The position numbers were made by a program, and so were the translations under genes. 50,863 nucleotides of DNA from an uncultured Lactobacillus sp. Its GTDB lineage: Bacteria; Bacillota; Bacilli; Lactobacillales; Lactobacillaceae. A model generated the notes under the pieces. It was not told the origin of the DNA and searched no databases. It was given only the letters and a program-made list of their open reading frames with translations. Location: the NCBI RefSeq assembly GCF_947367125.1, contig NZ_CANBCQ010000015.1, forward strand, positions 1 to 50,863, given 5' to 3'. Of this stretch, positions 1-7,408 are shown in pieces. Each line of letters opens with the position of its first letter. Position 1 is the stretch's first letter.

Positions 1-82
1 AAAAGAACCAAACAGCCTTTTAATGGTTGCTTGATTCTATTCATTTACTCATTATCAACAGGATTTGACAAAGAGCCTAGAA
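1..82 (-). mobile_element. Possible end of an ISL3-type insertion sequence
   Basis: Read on the minus strand, the stretch from about 82 leftwards begins GGCTCTTTGTCAAAT and continues CTGTTGATAATG. From memory this resembles the terminal inverted repeats of ISL3-family elements in lactobacilli. Only one putative end is visible, there is no transposase frame in these bases, and the other end would lie left of the window. It could equally be a solo remnant or chance similarity. Confidence 0.3.
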
Positions 83-256
83 TACAAAAAGAAAGACTTC
101 TATAGTCCATTATTTAAATAAGTGGTTTAATTCAAAATACAAGATGCTAAAATTCAAAAGTGAAATTTTAAAAATTAATATCTGTAGGCTAAATATTTAA
201 GTTACTGATCTGACTTTGCTATATTTAAGTTAAAAGATAATAAAAGGAGGAATTTC

Positions 257-751
257 ATGAAAGTTACTTTTAAAGGAAAAGAAGTTGAATTAATTGGTAC
301 GCCACCTAAGGTTGGCGATAAAATGCCTAATTTTACAGTTTTAGCCAAAAATAAGCAAGAAGTTACTAAAGATAATTTGTTAGGTAAAAATACTTTAATC
401 AGCGTTGTGCCAGACATCAACACTCCAGTTTGCAGTATTCAGACTAAGACTTTTAACAAAACAATGGATCAGTTTCCTGACGTTAACTTTTTAACTATTT
501 CAACCAATACTAGCAAAGACCAACAAGCCTGGTGCGCAGCTGAAGGTGTTAAAAATATGCAGTTAGTGTCTGATGAAAAATTATCTTTTGGTAAAGCTAC
601 TGGCTTACTAATACCAGCATCTGGAATATTAGCACGCAGTGTTTGGATTCTTGATCCTAATGGTAAAATTATTTATCGTGAAGTTGTTGATGAGATTACA
701 CATGAGCCTGATTATAATACTGCTGTAAATGAGTTGAGAAAGTTGCTGTAA
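257..751 (+). CDS. tpx: Thiol peroxidase (atypical 2-Cys peroxiredoxin)
   Basis: A 164-residue cytoplasmic peroxidase expected to reduce hydrogen peroxide and alkyl hydroperoxides using thioredoxin. The peroxidatic cysteine is C59 in the motif PDINTPVCSIQT and the resolving cysteine is C93 in AWCAAEG; this spacing is that of the Tpx family, and the length is the usual one. The ATG has a good ribosome binding site (AAAGGAGG, about 6 bases upstream). It is a single gene, followed by a weak hairpin that separates it from the convergent broken gene. In catalase-negative lactobacilli such enzymes contribute to peroxide defence; that role is inferred from the family. Confidence 0.95.
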   Translation: MKVTFKGKEVELIGTPPKVGDKMPNFTVLAKNKQEVTKDNLLGKNTLISVVPDINTPVCSIQTKTFNKTMDQFPDVNFLTISTNTSKDQQAWCAAEGVKNMQLVSDEKLSFGKATGLLIPASGILARSVWILDPNGKIIYREVVDEITHEPDYNTAVNELRKLL

Positions 752-756
752 AATTA

Positions 757-803
757 AAAAAGATTGCCTCAGTACATACACATATGCTAAGGTAACCTTT
801 TTT
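757..803 (+). terminator. Weak terminator after tpx
   Basis: An imperfect inverted repeat (AAAAAAGATTGCCTCAG with CTAAGGTAACCTTTTTT) runs into a T tract. There are two mismatches in the stem. It lies between convergent genes and may act in both directions. Confidence 0.4.
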
Positions 804-805
804 CT

Positions 806-1613
806 TTAGTTCTTGTATTGTTCCATTCGTTGATTAAGCTCTTCCTTATCAAAATTATCTAAATTAATTGCTTCTCCACCCATTAACCAATCAATCATTT
901 CAGGATCTACTTTATCTTTAGGCGTATCGTAATAATCTTGCAAAGACCATACGCCACCAATGTCATCAATTATTCCATAACCTTTTCCAGAAAGTATTTT
1001 TTGGATACTTAAGAGCTGTTTGATCAGTAGTGATATTCTTAATATCTACTTCAAATTCCCAGCTATCGCCATAATCATAGGTTAATAATAACTTATCACC
1101 TTTTTCAAAATATGAGACCTTAGCTTTTTCATAATCTATGCCTGTAGCCGAATTCCAATCTTCCGCTTCAGCGATACTTTTTGCATTTTCAAAGCGTTCC
1201 TGCGTCTTTTTATTCAGCAAATCAAACATATGCCCAAAATCAGCATTAAACATATCTAGCATGGCAACTTCTAATGTTTTTACGGATGTATTGCCACTAA
1301 TAATAAATCTACGCCAAGTAGATGGTTTTAAAGACTTTAATTTTACTCTAATCTCATAGGTAGCTCGATTGCGAGTTTGATTTTCAAAAATTGTCTTTTT
1401 TCGTGTTTTCTGCTTTTTGTCATGATTCTCAAGATTTATTCGCAAGCCTTCTAAGACTCTAGACAAATCCTGAGGAGACAGGTCTAACTCTTCAAGTTCC
1501 AAAATCTTTTTCGGATTTGCTTCAATCGCCTCTATCATATCGTTTATCAAATCCTCATCTAGGCCTTGATTGGAGTATGAATTAATTTCTTCAACTACCC
1601 CGTCAATATTCAC
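806..1613 (-). pseudogene. pRiA4b ORF-3-like protein, frameshifted
   Basis: The first 215 codons run from a GTG at 1613 to a premature TGA at 966. The second half matches the plasmid pRiA4b ORF-3 family (motifs YEIRVKLKSLKPSTWRR and TYDYGDSWEFEV). The family's C-terminal part (ILSGKGYGIIDDIGGVW) continues in another frame down to a TAA at 806. One base too many in the T6 run at 997-1002 (A6 on the coding strand) explains the break; with five bases the gene would be about 268 codons. The family is of unknown function and often sits in mobile DNA. The GTG overlaps the stop of an upstream remnant, suggesting former translational coupling. A functional frameshifted product is unlikely but not excluded. 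Confidence 0.8.
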
Positions 1614-1785
1614 CTTATTTCTTTACTATCAGTTTTACGAATAAGACCTACTCCACTCAAAAATACATAGAAATTTTTCAAAGTATTTGTAATCCGCTCT
1701 ATTCTTGCTGGCACATATTTAGCATATTGATCAATGAGTTTTTAACTATTTTCTTTAATTTCTGGTGTTAAGTTAGTACCATATC
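1610..1785 (-). pseudogene. Small unrecognised coding remnant
   Basis: On the minus strand a frame encodes LIDQYAKYVPARIERI and continues to KTDSKEIR before a TGA at 1610-1612 that overlaps the GTG of the next gene. It is interrupted by an in-frame TAA at 1742-1744, and no clear start is seen upstream. The piece reads like protein but I cannot assign a family. It was probably the 3' end of a gene in an operon with the pRiA4b-like gene. Confidence 0.4.
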
Positions 1786-1870
1786 ATATTTGAAGCATGT
1801 GGTTTTTCTTTATTAAAATAATTTCAGTTTAATTTTATCATGTCTATTCACAATTATTCATCCCAGAAGC

Positions 1871-1901
1871 AAAAAGATGAAGGCAATCATTGCCTTCATC
1901 T
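1871..1901 (-). terminator. Rho-independent terminator of brnQ
   Basis: Near-perfect stem AGATGAAGGCA/TGCCTTCATCT followed on the minus strand by a short T run, 15 bases beyond the brnQ stop. Confidence 0.8.
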
Positions 1902-1915
1902 AAAATACACAAATT

Positions 1916-3292
1916 TTAGTCTTCTTTTAAAACCGGTACTGTCTTTTTATTTCTAACATGATATACAACTAAACCAATTGCTAGGCCTACTAGTGCTGGC
2001 ACTAACCATGATAAGCCCATGCTAGCAAGTGGTAAATGACTTCTAAGTGAAGCCACTGCTAAACCAAATGAACTTTGACTAACCACACTTGGGAAAGCAA
2101 CCACCATATCGCCTAAGGCTGGTACAATAGTAAACAAGATTACAAAGAAGTAAACTACGCCTGATTTATTAAATAATGGTGAACAAACTGATAACAAGAT
2201 CAAAACCATTGATAAAGGATATAAGAACATTAACATCGGTGTTGACCACGAAATGATTTGATCCAAACCAAAATTAGCAGCTAAGAATGATGCCAAGCAG
2301 CTAAGCGCTAGCCAAACGTGGTAGCTTACCTTTGGAAAATGCTTATGAAAGTCTTGCGCAAAAGCAGCAACTAAACCAACAGCGGTAGTTAAACAAGTGA
2401 CTGTCAATAAGAATGCAAGTAAAGCTTGACCAAAGACACCGCCATAAACATTAACGATTTGGTTAAAAGCTACTCCACCGTTATCAGAAACTGCGAAGCG
2501 TCCGAGTGACATTGCACCCATTAAGATCAATAACAAGTAGATAAAACCGATTGCTAAAACAGCCAAGACACCTGACTTGGCAACAACTTTTGAGACACTT
2601 TTAGCATCTTTTTGTCCCATGCCACGAACAGCTGTAACAACCGTGACCCCAAAGGCCAAACCTGCCAAAGCATCCATTGTGTTATAACCTTCTAAGAAGC
2701 CATTTACTAATGCTCCATGCTTATAAGCAGCAGTTACTGCCGCAGTTTGCGGATTACCCAAAGGACGAGCAAATGCTACAAGGAACACCAAAAATAATAG
2801 TGCTAAGAATAGTGGATTTAATACCTTACCAACGTTAGACAAGATATTGTTTTGATGATAAGAAAAAGCAAAAGCAGCTAAAAAGAATAAAGCTGAGAAA
2901 ATAAGTAAAGCAGAACTTTGCATATTCTTAGGCATAAATGGCGCAATACCAACTGTGAAAGAAACAGTTGCGGTTCTTGGGGTACCAAACAATGGTCCGA
3001 TTGTAGCATGGATTAAAACCATAAATACTACTGCAAATCCGGCACCCAGCGGCTTACCAATATCATATACTCCGTCTGCATGAGTAATTGCTACTGCTAA
3101 TACAGATAATAACGGTAGTAAAACCCCAGTGATCAAAAAGCCAACTGCGGCTGTTCCCCAATTTGCTCCGGCTAGTTGTCCTAAATGTAATGGAAAGATT
3201 AAGTTACCGGCCCCAAAAAATAATCCAAACAGCAAGGAAGCAACAACGAGGTAATTTTTCCATGTAAGTTTTTTCGATGTATGATCTGTCAT
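1916..3292 (-). CDS. brnQ: Branched-chain amino acid carrier BrnQ (T-box controlled)
   Basis: A 458-residue polytopic membrane protein of the LIVCS family, which takes up leucine, isoleucine and valine with Na+ or H+. The N-terminus carries the family signature GLFFGAGNLIFPLHLGQLAG, followed by about twelve hydrophobic segments; length is typical. The ATG at 3292 has a TTGGAGGAG ribosome binding site. It is a single gene with its own terminator and sits directly behind a T-box leader (3325-3600), so uncharged tRNA, probably tRNA-Ile, should switch it on. A paralogue at the other end of the window (49088-50449) has about the same length and clearly similar motifs but no such leader. Confidence 0.95.
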   Translation of the reverse strand: MTDHTSKKLTWKNYLVVASLLFGLFFGAGNLIFPLHLGQLAGANWGTAAVGFLITGVLLPLLSVLAVAITHADGVYDIGKPLGAGFAVVFMVLIHATIGPLFGTPRTATVSFTVGIAPFMPKNMQSSALLIFSALFFLAAFAFSYHQNNILSNVGKVLNPLFLALLFLVFLVAFARPLGNPQTAAVTAAYKHGALVNGFLEGYNTMDALAGLAFGVTVVTAVRGMGQKDAKSVSKVVAKSGVLAVLAIGFIYLLLILMGAMSLGRFAVSDNGGVAFNQIVNVYGGVFGQALLAFLLTVTCLTTAVGLVAAFAQDFHKHFPKVSYHVWLALSCLASFLAANFGLDQIISWSTPMLMFLYPLSMVLILLSVCSPLFNKSGVVYFFVILFTIVPALGDMVVAFPSVVSQSSFGLAVASLRSHLPLASMGLSWLVPALVGLAIGLVVYHVRNKKTVPVLKED

Positions 3293-3324
3293 TTTTTCTC
3301 CTCCAAAACATCCCTGATAAACAA

Positions 3325-3600
3325 AAAAAGCCCCTCAGCTACAAATTGCAACTGAGGGACGCTTTGAGCGTGGTACCACCCTTTATTTATATCACTATTG
3401 CTAGCAATACCTTTCACGTACAGTCAATTACTTGACGATACGTAGGCACTATAATGGGTGCTCCCACTCCTTCTTACTTTAAGTTAAGAATTAGAACTCG
3501 AAAGTGATTTTCACTTAAACTTAGAATTTATCTCCTCACACCCAACGAGACTCGCTGCAAATTAAGTTTAAATTACTCTTCTTTCTCTTTGTTTTCAGAT
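3325..3600 (-). promoter_or_regulatory. T-box leader of brnQ
   Basis: On the minus strand the conserved T-box AGGGTGGTACCACGC lies at 3368-3382 and is followed by a terminator hairpin (CCCTCAG/CTGAGGG stem, 3331-3358) with a T7 tail at 3323-3329. Upstream are Stem I elements: an AGAGTAA motif (near 3575), GTTGGGTGTGA (near 3540) and long pairing arms TTTAAACTTA/TAAGTTTAA. The candidate specifier codon is ATC (3506-3508) inside GTGAAAATCACTT, which would make it an isoleucine T-box. The T-box and terminator are seen directly; the specifier assignment is inferred from the position in the loop. Confidence 0.9.
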
Positions 3601-3621
3601 TTATTAAATTTACTAATAACT

Positions 3622-3649
3622 ATTTTAATCAAAATATAATTATTGTCAA
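3622..3649 (-). promoter_or_regulatory. Sigma-A promoter of the brnQ T-box transcript
   Basis: On the minus strand TTGACA (3644-3649), a 16-base spacer and TAAAAT (3622-3627). It precedes Stem I of the T-box by a short distance. Confidence 0.7.
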
Positions 3650-3657
3650 CAATTTTT

Positions 3658-4455
3658 TTATTTATTTTTTAAATTTGTCTCTTTTCTTGCTTGTTCAATA
3701 TTATGTTCGTTTAACTGCAAGATTTTTATTCGTTTTGTTAATGCTGCTTCTGTATATTCAGCAATCAAATCTTCAAAGATTTTAGCATTATTATCTCTTC
3801 TTGCTTTTGCTAAAACATCCATGTAACGATTGCGTAATTTTTCATCAGGAAAAACATTAACTACTGGATAGCCTACCTCAGTTAAAGCCAGATTCATTAA
3901 TAATCTAGCTGTTCTGCCATTGCCATCTCTAAAAGGATGAATTGAAACAAACTTTAAATGTAAATCTGCCGCGTATTGAACTGGATGAAGCTTATCCTTG
4001 TTTTCGTTTGCCCAATCTACTAAGTCTCCCATCGCTGCTTCAATTTCAAATGGAGCTAAATACGGTTCAGTTTCTAAGCCATTTGGCCAAGCTTCTACTA
4101 CCCGATAAACACCTGCCCAATCAGGATGTGTTTTAGCAATTGAAAGACGATTTAAATCACGAATAATACCTTGAGTCAGCGACTGATCTCTACCAGCGAG
4201 ATCTATCATATAGTCATATGCTTCATTTAGATCAATCGCTGCTAGCACATCTTTGACTGCCTCACCATGCACTGTCATGCCCTTATTTAAAATAGAAGCA
4301 GTTTCATATTTATTTAGGGTACTTCCTTCAATAGCATTAGAGGACCAAACATGGTCAATTCGGATATCTTGTTCAAGTGCTTTAACTTGATCCTTATCTA
4401 AAGGACGGTACTCATTCATTTTATTAAGTAAGTCAGTTAATTTTTTACTCTCCAT
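3658..4455 (-). CDS. Fic domain protein, autoinhibited class
   Basis: A 265-residue Fic protein. The catalytic motif HPFRDGNGRTAR (residues 173-184) is complete, with H173 as the general base. Near the N-terminus SSNAIEGS (38-45) matches the inhibitory (S/T)xxxE(G/N) helix motif, with E43 as the likely obstructing glutamate, so the active site is probably held off in cis. Fic proteins transfer AMP or another nucleotide to hydroxyl side chains of target proteins; the target here is unknown. The ATG has a GAGGTG ribosome binding site. No antitoxin gene is adjacent. Its 3' end abuts the brnQ promoter. Confidence 0.9.
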   Translation of the reverse strand: MESKKLTDLLNKMNEYRPLDKDQVKALEQDIRIDHVWSSNAIEGSTLNKYETASILNKGMTVHGEAVKDVLAAIDLNEAYDYMIDLAGRDQSLTQGIIRDLNRLSIAKTHPDWAGVYRVVEAWPNGLETEPYLAPFEIEAAMGDLVDWANENKDKLHPVQYAADLHLKFVSIHPFRDGNGRTARLLMNLALTEVGYPVVNVFPDEKLRNRYMDVLAKARRDNNAKIFEDLIAEYTEAALTKRIKILQLNEHNIEQARKETNLKNK

Positions 4456-4567
4456 GTTTTCACCTCAAATCTGCTAAATTTTTTGTTAACATTTTACTTC
4501 ATAATTAAAAAAAACGCCATTTTTTAAATTATAACGTTTGATTTATATTTCTATTTTAAAAAATCTC

Positions 4568-5191
4568 CTATTCAAACTGAGTCTGCCAATTAGGATCATT
4601 ATTTGCCGCAAAGCACATAGCAATTTGTTTCTCAGTATTTCGACCAAGCGAAAGCTTCGGTAAATTATCTAATGCAAAATAATCACAGGCGTCAGTTTCA
4701 TCGTTCGGCTTAAATTCTCCACTAATTTCTTTGCATAAGTAAAATATCTTCGTAATGCTAGTGGCCAAAATCGGTTTATTATGATGATTGCGATCTTGAA
4801 CTGCAATAATTTTGACTGGTTTTACTACTCTACCTGCCTCTTCATATGCCTCTTTCACACAATTTTGTGCTGTAGTTTGGTCATAATCATTCCAGCCACC
4901 TGGCAAGGACCATTCCCGCGTCATTTTTTCACGAACAAGTAAAATCTTATTATCCTTAAAAATAGCTGCCCGCGTATCAAGCTTGGGTGTCTGATAGCCT
5001 TCATCGCCTAAAAAAAGTGTTTTAATTTGTTCTTTAGGCAATCCTGTCTTAGCTACCATCATTTCACCTGCGATTTTACGGATTGCTTCATAGCGTTCAC
5101 GATCAAATATATCATGCCCATAATGCAGCCCTGCTTGAGCTAAACTTTGTAAATCTGTTGCCCATTTAGTAAATTGATCATCTAAACTCAT
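4568..5191 (-). CDS. Nudix hydrolase with Nudix_N domain
   Basis: A 207-residue protein. The first 60 residues (helical, WATDLQSLAQAGLHYG then DRERYEAIRKIAGEM) resemble the Nudix_N domain found before hydrolases of X-linked nucleoside diphosphates. The Nudix box is GGWNDYDQ then KEAYEEAG: the REUxEE core that binds the metal is kept (K for R), but the first glutamate of G-x5-E is glutamine. Substrate may be ADP-ribose or a similar compound; this cannot be told from sequence. The ATG has an AGAGGT ribosome binding site and lies inside the end of the upstream LtrA-like gene (14 base overlap), so the two were an operon. Confidence 0.88.
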   Translation of the reverse strand: MSLDDQFTKWATDLQSLAQAGLHYGHDIFDRERYEAIRKIAGEMMVAKTGLPKEQIKTLFLGDEGYQTPKLDTRAAIFKDNKILLVREKMTREWSLPGGWNDYDQTTAQNCVKEAYEEAGRVVKPVKIIAVQDRNHHNKPILATSITKIFYLCKEISGEFKPNDETDACDYFALDNLPKLSLGRNTEKQIAMCFAANNDPNWQTQFE

Positions 5192-6270
5192 GTTTATTAC
5201 CTCTAATATAAAATTCTAAGAAAAATACTAAATTCCAAATTAAAAGGCAAATCGAAGTACCTATTTCAGATTTTATCACAAACCACGAATAACTTACTCC
5301 TAGTGCAAAAATTAGTAGCAAAGTTAACAAATCACGAATACTAAATCGACATTCACCCTTGTTATATACCTGATTTATAGCTAAAGAGAAATAATATAAG
5401 GCCATGAAAAAAATAATCAGGAAGAATAAAAAAGTCTTATTTATACCCTGCACCTGTAAATAGAGTATTGCTACTGTTGACAAAAGTATTGCTACTACAA
5501 TTGCAACATGACTATACATTAAAATAAAGCCATTACTTATCTGATGATGATCAATTAATTTACCTGATAAGACTACATAGCTTGCAAACATTAAGACTAG
5601 AGATAAAAACAATGAAGCAGCATAAACTAACGGTGTCTTACTATTGAAATAACTTGTCAAATTAACAATAGCCTCACCAAAGGCAATAATTACGATTAAG
5701 CTTACTCTCTACCAAATGTGGGAAATTTACTCGTTCAGCTTTAAACATCCTTTTTAAAAACAACGGCAAAATAAAGCCAACTATATAACCACTTATACAA
5801 AAATAAATCCCAACAGGACAGCCGATGATTAATTCTACAATAATTAAGATAAATTCCAATCCTAAAATAATTAAAAAGGCTTGTTTATCATTACTATCTG
5901 CTTTTACAAATAGATACTGGCAAAATAAAATTAGGATCATAACAGCCATTGCAATATTAAAATAGTGAAAAGTAATTCGCCATTCAGTATTAATATTGTT
6001 AGCCAGATAAACTGCTACAAACATATTTAAAACTAAACCGCCAATATCTAAAAATTTATTTTTGCTATATCGGTTAAAATAGATAACTTGATAAAGCCAA
6101 ACTTGCATTACTACGATTACAACCAACAAAAATTGAAGAAAAGTAACTAAAGAAATACTACCATTAACAGGATGATGAATCATTGTGGTAATTCGAGAAA
6201 TTGCATATACAAAAATCAAGTCATAGAATAATTCAAACATTCCCACAGGCTTAGCGATTATTTTTTTCAA
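5178..6270 (-). pseudogene. LtrA-like membrane protein, frameshifted
   Basis: Two consecutive frames together make one low-temperature-requirement A (LtrA) type membrane protein of about 365 residues. The N-terminal part has VGMFELFYDLIFVYAISR; the conserved HLVERVSLIVIIAFGEAIVN is read only by changing frame near 5705-5710. There the coding strand has GAGAG where GAGAGAG would restore the frame, so a two-base AG unit seems lost. The likely start is TTG at 6270, seven bases after AGGAGGG; the longer frame to 6306 would begin before that site. Function of the family is poorly defined. The 3' end overlaps the Nudix start. Without frame repair the product lacks its last four or five membrane segments. 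Confidence 0.82.
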
Positions 6271-6433
6271 ACTAGTCCCTCCTAATATTCGATTACTGTC
6301 TATCATGCTTTATATTTGTCTAAAAAACAAATTATGATATTAATCTGTAAGTATCAATTTTTAGCTTGATCGTAAAAAAATTATGCTAAAGTTACTATTG
6401 ATTATTAAATTAATTTGATTCGGAGGAATAACT

Positions 6434-7117
6434 ATGCCAAGAAATCTCAGAAAGCACAATTTTAATCAGTTCTCAGACCAAGAGAAAGATAAATTAAAAA
6501 ATGTCAAGAAAGAATTAGCTGAGGCCCAAAAGAAAGAACCTGAAAGTCTACGTGAACACTTGCAAGCTTTTAATGATGGTGTAATGGCCATTATCATTAC
6601 AATTATCGTCTTAGAAATTCAGCCTGCATTTCATGAAATTCATTATCAACAGTTCATTAGCAATATTGCTGTCTTTTTAATCACCTTTTTTATTGTGGCA
6701 GACTTCTGGTATGATCTACATTTATCTTTTTCATATTATATTTTCAAACCTTCAAAAGCGATTGCAATTCTTGATTTCTTTTTCCTAGCGGATTTATCGC
6801 TTTTACCAGTCATGACGAAATGGATCATGGCTGAAAATTCATCTTTTGCCGTTGCCAACTTTGGAATTGTCTTTTTGATTGCTAAAATCTTAGAATATCT
6901 AATTCAATATTTCGGTGCTAAAAACACTGCTCGCTATTCTCAAATCATGCGGATTATTATTAGTCGTTCCTTTATTAGAAAAATGACAGTTACTTTGTTT
7001 TTAAATGTAGTATTGATCATTCTGTCATTATTCAATGCCAAACTAGCAATGATTCTTTATCTAATAGTTCCAGTTATCTCATTCTTTTTTCCAGTTAAAC
7101 GTAACAAAATTATGTAA
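6434..7117 (+). CDS. TMEM175-type (DUF1211) potassium channel protein
   Basis: A 227-residue membrane protein with a charged N-terminal tail of about 40 residues followed by LREHLQAFNDGVMAIIITIIVLE in two blocks, the RxxxFxDGVxAI signature of bacterial TMEM175/DUF1211 proteins (here FNDG instead of FSDG). About six transmembrane helices follow. Family members form tetrameric K+-permeable channels. The ATG has CGGAGG eight bases upstream. It is transcribed alone, divergently from the LtrA-like gene, and ends at a strong bidirectional terminator. Confidence 0.85.
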   Translation: MPRNLRKHNFNQFSDQEKDKLKNVKKELAEAQKKEPESLREHLQAFNDGVMAIIITIIVLEIQPAFHEIHYQQFISNIAVFLITFFIVADFWYDLHLSFSYYIFKPSKAIAILDFFFLADLSLLPVMTKWIMAENSSFAVANFGIVFLIAKILEYLIQYFGAKNTARYSQIMRIIISRSFIRKMTVTLFLNVVLIILSLFNAKLAMILYLIVPVISFFFPVKRNKIM

Positions 7118-7129
7118 TTACTATTTAAA

Positions 7130-7161
7130 AGAAGCGGCAGTAGACTTTGCCGCTTCTTTTA
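7130..7161. terminator. Bidirectional terminator
   Basis: Perfect stem AAAAGAAGCGGCA/TGCCGCTTCTTTT around a short loop, with A and T tracts on both sides. It serves the TMEM175 gene (plus) and the cysteine-rich small gene (minus). Confidence 0.9.
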
Positions 7162-7302
7162 TTACTTTTCTTGTCCCTTACAGTGACTCTTGCAAACACA
7201 TTCTTTACTATTTATCATTTTGCAGTGGCAAATGCCATCTTTATCTGCACAAGGACAATTTTTTTGACATTTCATTTTATCGTGACAAAATTCATTCTTC
7301 AT
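7162..7302 (-). CDS. Small cysteine-rich, metallothionein-like protein
   Basis: A 46-residue frame on the minus strand, too short for usual ORF cut-offs. It starts at ATG 7302 with ribosome binding site AGAGGTGAT and ends with TAA at 7162, immediately before a strong terminator. It holds nine cysteines (6, 12, 16, 18, 25, 27, 35, 37, 41) and three histidines (7, 26, 40), including three C-x-C pairs (CPC, CHC, CVC), with many lysines and no hydrophobic segment. That composition is typical of a cytoplasmic metal-binding (metallothionein-like) protein. A candidate promoter TTGTAA-18-TACAAT lies upstream. I do not recognise a named family; metal chelation is inferred from the cysteine pattern only. 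Confidence 0.75.
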   Translation of the reverse strand: MKNEFCHDKMKCQKNCPCADKDGICHCKMINSKECVCKSHCKGQEK

Positions 7303-7408
7303 GTTTATCACCTCTACAGCTCATTATGCCCATGATAATTGTACTTTCCAACCAATATATCTTACAATTTTACTTTTCCTAATAAAATTATTTTATAGAA
7401 ACATCCAG

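Noticed and set aside
997..1002. Phase variation through the homopolymer in the pRiA4b-like gene
   Set aside because: A run of six is too short to be a convincing phase-variable tract; ordinary frameshift or sequencing error is simpler. The same holds for the runs at 19531, 27909 and 35069.
7147..7335. Plus-strand open frame of 62 codons rich in Leu/Phe/Thr
   Set aside because: No ribosome binding site, it starts within a terminator, and it is the complement of the better supported cysteine-rich gene.
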